From Paragordius varius (Eukaryota > Nematomorpha): DNA of 64,000 nt. A program made the position numbers and the translations under genes. Within the stretch, counting starts at the first letter, position 1. Each line of letters starts with the position of its first letter. Below the pieces are notes generated by a model that did no database searches, was not told where the DNA came from, and worked only from the letters and a program-made list of their open reading frames with translations. Positions 51,301-61,594 of this stretch are shown one piece after another. Location of the stretch: assembly GCA_964247055.1 (NCBI GenBank), contig OZ176050.1, forward strand, positions 6,200,001 through 6,264,000, given 5' to 3'.

Positions 51301-53131
51301 ATGAAGGATATAATTATTTTTTGCTATAAAAACTCAAAAATTTGATCTGAAAAGTGCTAATCATAGCGATTTATTCCTACATTCTTGTCAAATGCAAATA
51401 GATTTAAATTAACTTTAGCTTCCCATTCCATGCCAGCCATTACGATGCAGAGCAACAATACGGCAGTTATGCAACCAACAATTCGAATCCAATTTTCAGC
51501 ACTAATTATATTGAATAGGTGTGAACCATGTTTCTAAGTAATTACAAAAATGCAATAAACACCACATTATACATTTTTTGTTAAAAATTATTATTCAATC
51601 AAAATAGAAAACCTTAGATTATAATTGTATGTTTATCATCGACCTTAAATAGAAATAGGGTATTATTTTTGAGTTTAAAGCCCTATTGCCACCTGGCATG
51701 AAAATGCGCTAACGGAAAAGACCAGTTTCTAATGATCTGTAAAATCATTAGTTGTACACAAGGGCATGTATTACGCCAAAAAATCGCCTCAAATTACCAT
51801 GATGTATAAATATTATGAATGTGAATTACTTCGTGGTAGGAAAACTCCGAACTCGGAGTCCTACCCTCTATGATTATGATGATAATTTATATATATATAT
51901 TATCGACAATATATCCGCTACTATATTAGGAGTTGGCCAAAAAATATGTGATCTATATATATTTATATATATATGTAAATATTTTTAAAGGAGGGTGATA
52001 GTGATTTGTTTATCTAGAAATTTAATCAATGGCCCACAAAGTTCTACTGCTACCCCGCCGTTATGATCACCTTTGATGACCTAAGAGCATAGGCCAGTTT
52101 TCGATTTGAAAAAAAAACATTCACGCTAAAAGTAAAAATCTCCTACCAAAAACACCATGTGTTCAAAATGTTTTGATAAAATTTTCAATCTAAGCATTGC
52201 CACTAAATTAATTAATAACATATGATATATTCCTCACAAATTTTATCTAAATCTGGGCCAAAATCTATTACGATTATTGTTATTAACCATTGATAAGGAT
52301 ATTTTAATTTAAAAAATATGGTATATATAGTCTTTCAAAAACATAAATAATTAAAGATATAAAATATGTATATATTATAATTTGAATTTACCGAAATAAG
52401 ATCAACGACGGTTTCAGCCAAACCAACAACATTCATGGAAACTGCAACCGTACTTGCGATGGAAAATATGACACCAATTGCTCCACCAAATTCTGGACCC
52501 AAGCTCCGTGAAATCATGTAATAGGCCCCTCCTTAAGCACAAAAATAAAATGTAAAAAGCCTTTTCAAAATCGATTGGGTTATTTATTTTATATCAAGTC
52601 TTCTACATAATCAAAACGGTTACATAAGTTATAACTACTGTTGTCGCATTCCGTTCTTAATGTGGTTTAGTTTTTAAGACAAAGAATTGGTACACAATGT
52701 GAATTAATAGCCAGAAAAATATTAACATTGAAGCCAGAAAGTTGTTATTGCTACTCTTCACTAAATATCTTAACAAAGGTACTTTTACGATTTTATATAA
52801 TGACACTTTTGTAATGAAATTAAAAAATAAAAATAAAACTTAGAACCGCGGTTCCAGTAAAACCGTTTTTGATTTTTTTAACGGGTTTAAAAAAAGGCTA
52901 TCAATTTCTGATTTTTTCTGTTTTGATATTGATTGTGCATTCCTAACCAATGTAAAAATCTGACAAAACATTAAAAATGATTAACAAACCCTAACATTCA
53001 CACATATTTGATAAATAAACAAAACAATTTGACATTTGTCTAAATTTTTTGCATATTTAAAAGATCAAAACTCTTTGCTGATCATAAATAATATTTTGGT
53101 TAGCAAGGGTTAAAATTTTATTGAATTATTT

Positions 53132-53167
<36 letters not shown>

Positions 53168-56100
53168 CTATGCATTAATTAATCATAAAAATATTTAAAT
53201 TTCTTATGTTTAAATGGTTGATGAAAAAATCTTATTAAAGTCGTGTTTGGAATTTCATGAAATAAATTATAATTAAATATAATTAATAAATCACACTTTT
53301 TTTGGAATGCATGATTTAATTATATGGTAAAAGGAAGTCTTAGACATAGCTTAAAATTAATAATTGTCACAAATTCAAATTTAGATTAAACAACAAACCA
53401 AAATAAGTAATTATATTTAACCACTTTTTCATATGATTGCCAAATATTTTGAATAATAATTAGATGTTTAATATTAATTATACATTAGGTAAGTCTTTAC
53501 GCAATGGCTACAATTACCGGCAATACATAAAAAATTGTTTTTCATTATTTTTGAAAATTAATTAGACATTTTTTTATAAATTAAATTTATGATATACTGG
53601 ATTAGTTATAAATAGTAGTATTTTTCAATTTTAAACAGTTATAAATAAAAAATGGTTGAATGCCTAATTTATATCATTATAAAAAAATGAATATGATGAT
53701 ATATTATCCCTCAATTCTATGTTAAATCTAAAATAAAATATATAAAAAATAATTAATCACTATAAATTATTCATTTATTTGACACTAACGATAGCTAGCT
53801 ATTATTGACCATTTCGGTAGGTGAATCGGTTAAGAGAAGATTTAATTTACATGTATGTTGCCATGTATATGATTTTTAGTTTTTTAATAGTTAAATTTTT
53901 GAAAATTAATTACAGTGTTTAATATACAGTGGATTAACACTTGGATACAACACATTCATTTTAGTTCTTCGATTAGAATTGGGGTAGTTAAATACCCAGG
54001 CCTGTTTAAAATTAAATTCTTTAAAAAATATGGAAAGAATCGTAACCATGGCAAAATTTTGCACTTATATAACATTAATAAACCGAAATATATAAAAAAT
54101 TTTATTCAAAAATACATGATATTACTTATTTTAAGCTAAAACGGAAAGGTAAAAATTTAGTCAACGTGACATGTGTGTAATGGTAAAATTGAAAAATAAT
54201 ACAAAATAAACCGCTTTTTCTATTTCTATCAATGTTAGATGTAATTTAAATAAAAAAGCTTTAATTTTACCCTTAAAAATAATTGAAGACGATATTTTGC
54301 AACAAATTTGTAAAATAAAAATGGCGTCTAAGTAGTTTGACATGGAACTTTTTTCCAAAACAAAATTTTAATTAGATATTTTCGCATATTTATATAATTT
54401 TTATTAGGATAGAAGCATAATTTTAAATTGGGACCGTTTCCTTCGGTAGTTTTTTAAAAATCCTAACTCAAATTTAGTCTGGGGTATTTAGATTTTCCAA
54501 TTTGAATCGAAGTGTTAAATAAAAGAATATTTGTAATAAAATATGAATATTAGGAGTAAAGAAATGAATATTAGTGAAAATAAAAAAGAAACAAAGGGCC
54601 ATGGTGAATGAGCAAGCATTACCATATAATAATTATTTTTACTATTAACCAATGAAGAGAAAGAATATTGTAGTAGATGGTATTACAGACTCAATAAATG
54701 CCCTTCTTTTCCTTTTTTTTCTTTCACTAATAGTAAAAAATAATTATTACTATTTAATGGGCATGCTAATATGGCTCGTGCACCATGGCCCTTTGTTTCT
54801 TTTTTATTTTGACTAATATTCATTTTTTTACTCCTAATATTCATTTCTTTACTACAAATATTCTTTTATTTCCACTATGTGACTAATAAAATGAAAAATC
54901 TTATACATGTCAACAGACATGAACAAATTATTAAATTTCCTTTTAGCCAATTAAAAAATTAAAATGACCAATAATAGCTCTCTCGTTACGGTATAATTTA
55001 TAAATATTCTCGCATATATTATGTATATATAAAGCAGTAGATAAAAATAAAGTAACCTCCTTTGACCTCTCCATTGGTACAAATAGCCGACATAGACATC
55101 GACGTTATACAAGTCACCACTACTGAAAGAAGGACAATCAATGTTGCATATCCTATATATGAACATACGATAAAATTTTTGTTATTGATAGCAAAAAACA
55201 ATTTGTATAATAATAAGGTTTTAGATTTTACAACATAATTAACTGTAGACGAAACGAAACGAAGAAATAAAAACGCATATTATATAGTGTATAACAAATT
55301 GATTTTAAAATAATTTAATACGCCACATAACGATAAAATGATAGCGCATTTTAATTTATGACATAAATTATTTCAATCGCTAAACTTGGATATGCGAAAT
55401 CGCTACTATGATAAAAATGATTTATTAACTATCCAATGTCAATTTGATTTAAAAATAAAGAAGAATTTGTTACTGCTAATTAATAATATATAATATTTAC
55501 GAGTAAATGTTAAATATATTCTCTATGTTTCATTACTTAGTCTGGAATGACACACTATAAATTAATCATAATTTATTAGGATATGTTTCTTATGAAAAAA
55601 TTTAAAATATTTACCTAAAAATATCGTTAAATATATTTTTCATTTGAAAAACGGATGGACCAATTTTAATCAATAAATGAATAAATTAAGTTATTTATTC
55701 TAGCGATCTTTAGAGATAGGTACTAGTTAAAAGGGTCAAGTCGAAACAATTTTAATATCTACTCCGATTTAAACAGTAATGGCCACAACTATATTTTGTA
55801 CGAGGATTGTAGTAAAGAGCTATTTAAAAGGACATGACGTTAGCTAAAATGACGAAATACATGTCGATCGTATAGCAAAACAATTCATAAAACGGAGAGA
55901 CTTATTGTGGAATTCAATAAATGCTATTACAATATTATGAAATTTATGCGCAAATTTTGGTTCAGGGATTTTTTTATTGGACCATTTACTGGACTATCAT
56001 AGTTGAGCAATATTATATTGTGATTAAACTGGTCATTTTGATATCCAACGTAAAATCAAATATATTTTTTCCACTCTATGAAAACAGGCCTAACTTACCC

Positions 56101-57355
56101 TTTATTATTTTTAGTGATAGGGCACTTAATTTTATCCAAGTATTTTAAAATATAACATAAAATTTCAACTCATTAGTATTTAAAAATTATTTGGTTATTT
56201 TTGACTTACATTTCATTAATATTTCATAATTATAATATAAATTTTGAATATAAACTACTAAACCCAAATACCCTTAAAACAAATATGAAATACATATAAG
56301 AAAATATTAATTTGTTTTTTGTTCCAATGTTATAAAAAAACCGATAAATTATAAAAACAAATATATATATGCATGAGACAAAATAGTTATCCATAAAAAT
56401 AAATTAGATGAAAGATATAAAATTTTAATACAAAACACATAAAAGGACTTAAGGGTAATCCCATCAATACCGTATCATATATGACACAAATATTAAATCC
56501 AAATTGCCGGAAGGCAGTTACTTTGCATATTTTGTTAATAAAAAATGTGTATATGTAATATTTCATCCATAAAATGTAAAATTTGGCCCATAAGGTTGCG
56601 CCAAAAATATGCTAAAATATTGGGATTTATCATATATAAGACATAAAAGTTCTGATTAATTTATATATAAAAATTATCGATATTAAATCAAATTAAGTAA
56701 AAAATTTAACCTATGCCAGCTTGTCCAACAATCCATGAGAGTCGCAGAAAGAGCATAACACCCCAAATATTCAATATACATCGTAACTAAAATTTAAAAA
56801 AGGTTGATATTTTGAAATTCTAAAAAATATTTCGTACCAAAACTCCTTTTATCCATCCAAATTTAGGCCCATGAGATATACCGCGTTCTTCCTCTTTTTG
56901 AGCGATATCTTTTGTTAATATTTCAGTCTTTATATATATTAAAAGTAAACCGATAAACGACGTGAAGGTATATATCCATTCAAACCTTCATGCAGTTCCG
57001 TTAAACTTGGCCGACTACGAATTCGGTTGAGAGAGAACATATCTCTATAGTGATCCAAATGCGGTAGTGCATCGAATGTAGAAATTTTTTTCCTAATAGC
57101 AGTATTTTTATCAGCATCATTATCAATAAATGCTTTGTTAACTGATTCAAGAGGTAAAATAACTTTTTTGGAATTTTTGGGTGATTTATTTATAGTATTC
57201 CTAGATTTTGTTTGTTTAGAACGTAAATGAATATCATTTTGCGTATCTAAACTATATGCATCCGCTAAATCAAAATCTAATGTAGAAATAGGGGTAATGG
57301 AATTATTATCAGAAGATTCAGAACGGGTTTTTAGAGAGGACTTTGCTCGAGACAT
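42358..57355 (-). CDS. Na-K-Cl cotransporter-type SLC12 protein
   Basis: Twenty-seven exons in gene order: 56951-57355, 56838-56927, 56711-56786, 55057-55152, 52392-52531, 51414-51533, 51006-51117, 50784-50911, 50567-50706, 49554-49665, 49318-49425, 48992-49115, 48299-48400, 47978-48133, 47692-47791, 47501-47612, 47284-47415, 46804-46910, 46223-46497, 45391-45690, 44692-44796, 44412-44548, 44165-44330, 43564-43678, 43384-43470, 42932-43111, 42358-42490. The total is 3858 nt (1285 aa), all phases matching. The family moves Cl- with Na+ and/or K+ across the plasma membrane for volume and chloride control. Seen: N-terminal [17 protein letters not shown]1 [78 protein letters not shown] and the end VLTFYS. 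The N-terminal phospho-region places it in the NKCC/NCC branch rather than KCC. An RFSI motif (892-895) sits in the C-terminal domain. Intron 1 is 23 nt. Confidence 0.95.
43471..43563 (-). other. 93-nt intron with no in-frame stop (SLC12 intron 24)
   Basis: Donor GTTTAT, acceptor TTTTAG. Its length is a multiple of three and it has no in-frame stop, so retention would add 31 residues between HDK and [11 protein letters not shown]. Family alignment shows nothing at this point, so it is called an intron. Confidence 0.75.
45184..45275 (-). mobile_element. Short 3'-end fragment of a Penelope-like element (SLC12 intron)
   Basis: About 90 bp nearly identical to the reverse complement of about 63611-63703, the 3' tail of the PLE at 61-63.7 kb (shared TATGGATTAGGCTGAATCAG and CATTAATAAATTTATTA). 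It is probably a severely 5'-truncated insertion of the same family, lying in the intron between exons 20 and 21. Confidence 0.8.
49849..50400. repeat. Foldback element, about 550 bp (SLC12 intron 9)
   Basis: The left arm (about 49849-49997) and the right arm (about 50245-50400) are inverted: GATTGATTAGTGATGATATT, GAGGGCCTGTTTT, CGCTTAACAGCTCAT and ACATCCCTAACTTGG mirror CCAAGTCAGGGATGT, ATGAGCTGTTAAGCG, AAAACAGGCCCTC and AATATCATCACTAATCAATC. Similarity is roughly 80-85 percent by eye. The unpaired centre is about 250 bp and shows no coding capacity. Confidence 0.75.
53136..53165. repeat. (AT)n microsatellite
   Basis: A pure AT dinucleotide run in SLC12 intron 4. Confidence 0.95.
53938..54514 (-). 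mobile_element. TTAA-type MITE, copy 4 (SLC12 intron 4)
   Basis: A 577-bp element with TTAA on both sides (53934-53937 and 54515-54518). It starts CACTTGGATACAACACATTC and ends AATCGAAGTG. It is the best-preserved pair of tips of the four copies: inner TTGGGGTA..TACCCAGGCC occurs at one end and GTCTGGGGTATTTAGA at the other. TTAA duplications are the hallmark of piggyBac-type insertion. It carries no coding sequence. Confidence 0.85.
54518..54870. repeat. Foldback element, 353 bp, abutting MITE copy 4
   Basis: Long inverted arms: AATAAAAGAATATTTGTA.., ATGAATATTAGGAGTAAA and AACAAAGGGCCATGGTG on the left are mirrored by CACCATGGCCCTTTGTT, TTTACTCCTAATATTCAT and ACAAATATTCTTTTATT on the right. 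The inner part also pairs (TAATAATTATTTTTACTA with TAGTAAAAAATAATTATTA). The element starts exactly at the MITE's flanking TTAA, so one inserted next to or into the other. Confidence 0.8.
56928..56950 (-). other. 23-nt intron 1 of the SLC12 gene
   Basis: Read on the minus strand it begins GTTTACTTTT and ends TATATAAAG. Splicing joins PSRRLS to [10 protein letters not shown] and on to KFGWIKGVL in phase 0. Unspliced, the frame hits TAA inside the intron. Donor choice is less forced than in the other three cases: GTCGTT and GTTTATC lie a few bases upstream. Confidence 0.75.
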
Positions 57356-57449
57356 TTAAATTTAAATTATACGGGGACTAACATTTAAAGATTAAATGTA
57401 TGAAAAAAATAATTTTGTATGATGTCATAGTTTTCAAATTTTATTAATA

Positions 57450-57649
57450 CGTGATGATCTTTGGGGGTAGTTTTATGTCCTATAGCCGTTAATAAATTTT
57501 AATATTTTAAACATTGGCCTAAATTAAAAATGCTTTCTTTAGCCATTTAAGCGCATGACATAAATAAAAATTTAAAAATGCAAAAAAATCATCATCTCAA
57601 AATTTTTCCTACAACTTTTCTTATTACTTAATTAATCATGAATATGCAC

Positions 57650-57681
<32 letters not shown>

Positions 57682-58870
57682 GGTTATTAATATAAACAAA
57701 TAACTTTAGAAAGCTTTTTTATTGCAATTTACCACAATTTCAGCTGTTTGTTCATTTTTTAGATGTATTAAATAAAAATGTAATTATTATTTATTTACCT
57801 AAAACAGATACCAGGGCAATAATTTATTTGCTACATAAAATTCCAAAATTAAAAACTACAGAGATATATTCTAAGGGTTATTAAACAAATGTTGGCGTTT
57901 AATATTTGACTTTTAACCTCATTATTTTGTTTAATATATTTTAAAATAGATCTAAGGTTAAAATTTAAAAATCTCTATAATCAATATAAAGCTGATATTT
58001 TAATATATTAATAATAAAAATAGTAACTTAGTTAATGTGAAGAAAAAATAATAGTTTTTAATTAGTTTTTGTGATAGTTTTACGTTTCAGAGCGATTGAA
58101 ATTTGAATATCTTAAAATGTATTTAATGTATTAGACGAATTTAAAAATATGAATTCTTTTCTGATAATTTCAGAATTTTGATTAAAATTTAGTCCTCGAT
58201 ATTATCCTAAATAAATACTGTTTTTTTAAAAATATCAGAGTTTTTAGGAAAACGAAATCATGAAAACAAACTCTGAACCGGTGGAAAAATTTAGCTTATA
58301 AAAAAGTGGTTTTATGGTATTTTTAAATTGTTACCATCATGACTCAAAATAGTCTGCAGTATTAACGAAATTTAACTAAGCTTTTTAAAAAATATTATTA
58401 GTTGATATAAAAATTTAGCATAGATGTTTAAAATTATTATCTCGCAATCCCGGCATTATTGCGTTTATTTTAGGAGAACCAGTTTATTTTAGAAGGGCAA
58501 AAAAATTTAAGACTTTCGGAGCCCACATCTAAAAATTATAATTTTTTGAAAATATTATTGTTTTATATTTAGTTGTTTATGATAGTGATATTTTCTGAAA
58601 TGAAGCCTCTAGCTTTCACCAAAAAATCTATTAAAAAAAGTGCGCAAATTTCGCCATTTTCGAAATGGAGCACTTACAACATAATTGCAAATAGCTTTCT
58701 TAAATCAATCATAAAAACCAAAACCAAAAGCACCATGATAATTCTGATATATTTTCCTAGAACACATATATTTTACTACATATATTTTTATATATCTCCT
58801 GGTTTTATGCCCAGTTTTATTTTATTAAAATACTTTTTTGTTTGCACTGTGAATAGAATTTATCTTTTGG
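57450..58870. repeat. Old dispersed repeat, copy 4
   Basis: About 57530-57750 resembles 13080-13310, about 58090-58120 resembles 13025-13060, and about 58400-58830 resembles 3740-4080 and 12150-12340. The open frame at 58573-58905 lies in the repeat and is not conserved in the other copies, so it is not called as a gene. A (TA)n run lies at about 57652-57680. Confidence 0.55.
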
Positions 58871-58999
58871 AAAAATTTTATTGGATATTTATTTTATTTA
58901 AATGATGGTGAGATATCTAAAACTTTTTCTTTATTCGCTGCTAAGGTTTCTATCACCTCATAATTTTATTATTTGGTCGTCTTTAATAAGTTAAACATA

Positions 59000-59600
59000 T
59001 ATGTTACAGCAACAGATTTATCTTTTACAACTGCGTCGGTCTTGTATTTGTACAAAAACGATTATATCTGCCTTTATATAAGATTCTGTCATGAAATAAT
59101 AAAATAGCCCCTAATGGTGCCTTAAGACTTTCTAACCTATTGGAAAAGATGGCTATAATTGAATAGTGCCCCTGATATATTGAATTACCAATTATAATCT
59201 CCAAAAATATGTGGTAGACCTGCTTAAACAAATAAATAAGGGTTAAGAGAAATCCGTTGCTGCATTGGAGATTAAAATATATTTACTAGGAATTTCCGTA
59301 AAGATTATCCTGAATTATTTACTGGTTTATCCTTAATTTAAATTTAGGCGATTCCCCATTTAGGACGTATACACCTACAAAACCAGATGAATGGTATACT
59401 TTTTTTAGGTTTCATGGATTCTATTAATATTTTCAATCACATAATCAAGTAGGAGACAGAGTACCTATACGATCATGGGTAATTGCGTATGTTAATCCCA
59501 CTGACATTTTCACTCATAATGCTACCAAAATGCAAATGATTTATATAAGCTTTTTACTTTATAATAGATTTTGTAATTTATTAGTATAGAACAAACATAT
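59000..59600 (+). pseudogene. Possible piggyBac-type transposase relic
   Basis: Around 59340-59400 the plus strand reads GDSPFRTYTPTKPDEWYTFF, which resembles the piggyBac transposase segment FRxYxPxKPxKxG. No full catalytic domain can be followed around it, and stops interrupt every frame. It would be a natural partner for the TTAA-flanked MITEs in this window, but that link is inference. The minus-strand ORF at 59025-59231 has no recognisable similarity. Confidence 0.35.
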
Positions 59601-60918
59601 TTTTTATTAACTTAACGTCGTTGGAGATATTTATTTTAATAAAATAAAGCTAAAAATATAAATTCCACGTAGTTTTTTAAACGTATAATCCTGCCGACTT
59701 GATCGACTAATAACCCCTTTACAATACAGAGATATATAACCATAGGGATCATATTAAAAAATATAGTCTAAAATAAAATTTAAAAAAAACTCAATTTAAA
59801 TCCATTAATTGTTAGAAAACTACGATCACAGATTTCGACAGCGTTTATATAAAAAAGGAAACCGATAATGATAATATACCGATTACAACTCGTTAAAAAA
59901 CGGGTCCTTTCCCTTTACAAAAAATAATAAAATAGAAATATTAACAGTAGTATATGGTAAAAAAATAAAGTAGTAAAATATAAATGCTAAATATATGAAT
60001 GAACTTGTTTATTTTCTACCTTTTCCCTATATGCTAGTGTATGATTTTTCCCAAAACTTGTTTAATAAGACATTTAAACAAAGTTAAATTACTAAATAAT
60101 CTTAAAATTAATATTTTAGTTTATTTTTTGTAAATTAGAATAATCCTATTTTTTCTTAACATAATCATATTTTACTCAAAATAAATCACAAAGAAATATT
60201 TAAAGAACATCATAATCTTCAAATAGATAATTAAATAAAAATATAACTAGAAATTAAACTTCTATATTTTATATTCAAATTAAATCATACTTTTTAATCA
60301 ATGCCTCGTGAAGGCTTTTGCTGTGAAGGGGATTGGGGAGTCTTCTGCAGACTGAAGCTATCAAGTTAGATTGACCTGATTTCACCCTTGATACTGATAC
60401 TGTTTTTATTATGTGACAAACGGCTACTGAATGGCCAATACAGGAAAAGCTCATAGCCCTATGATAAGGATTTCTATATATATTTTATTCCTTACCATGG
60501 ATCTGGCATTAAATTCACAACTGCTAATTTTTTTCATCTAAATTAGCTAGGTAACAATTAGAAAAATAATGATTGTAGTAAATAAACTAAATTGATATGC
60601 AATGTTTTGGAATTGTATATATTTTATAGGAGATCCTAGAACCAACAAATAGGGAATATCCAAAGGTTTTTATAATAAGTTGACTCTTTGTCACTACCAA
60701 GTCAAAAAAATCAATTTTCTTTTTAAACCTAATGCATTTTAATCCAATACAAGAAATTATACATTTTTACAATCATATATGAGGTGGATATATTTGACCA
60801 AATAGTTAAATATGACATCAACATTGTTTAGCCTATTTAAATATAATCACCAATTAATGGTAATAAAATATAAATTCAATATGTAATTAAGTGTTTTTAT
60901 TATCCAGTTAATGACAGA
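59600..60918. other. Intergenic stretch, no gene seen
   Basis: AT-rich sequence with no supported exon. The only conspicuous part is about 60298-60440, visibly richer in G and C (TGAAGGGGATTGGGGAGTC, CTTGATACTGATACTG). It could be a structural RNA or a foreign fragment; I cannot identify it. Confidence 0.4.
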
Positions 60919-60929
60919 AAAGTTAGAAG

Positions 60930-61594
60930 ATTTATTAATGAATTTTCGTTAGATTCATCTAACTTCTTCGGATTAAGATAAAAATAAATTTAAAATAAAG
61001 ATACAAAATAAAATTATAAAATATTTTATAAAAATAAGGATGTGTATCTATTTATAAAGAAATCCGTTACTGGGTTTACACGATTAATTTCTTTTTGTCT
61101 GTTAATCAATTTATCTTCCTTATTTATATAGTAACTTTCTTTTAATACTCTTCTAGTGTCATTTTTTTCGTTATCTAAGATCTCAACGTTTTCCCAATCA
61201 ATTTTGTGTCTGTACTTGTGTGCATGATATGCAAGTGCCGACACATTTACTTTGTTTCTTCTTTCTGCGGCTTTGTGTTCTTTTATTCGAGTATTTATAC
61301 CTCTTTTTGTCTGTCCAATATAAACATCCTCACAATCATTACATTTGACTTTGTAAACTACAGATTTTTCATCTTGTACCTTTCTGGTGTTGTTTAATAA
61401 TTTATATATGTTATTGAGAGGTTTAAAAATAATATGGAACTTTGATTTTAAAATGTCCTTGATTTTGTAACTGACGTTCTCATGAAAAGGTATCACTAGT
61501 ATTTTTTTATCCTTTGTGTTGTTATCGGTATTACTGTGTATATTATTGTTATTAATCTCATTATTCTTTTTATCTTTATTATTTTCATTATTTT
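60930..61594 (-). repeat. Left inverted arm of the Penelope-like element
   Basis: Contains a 156-codon minus-strand frame (61026-61496) whose protein is identical to the C-terminal end of the element's main ORF. It is an inverted copy, not a separate gene. Its inner end at about 61594 marks where the 5' part of the element proper begins. Confidence 0.9.

Noticed and set aside
58573-58905. 110-codon plus-strand ORF
   Set aside because: It lies in an old dispersed repeat whose other copies do not keep the frame open.
61026-61496. Separate minus-strand GIY-YIG gene
   Set aside because: Its sequence is the inverted copy of the 3' end of the neighbouring PLE ORF; it is the element's left arm, not a gene of its own.
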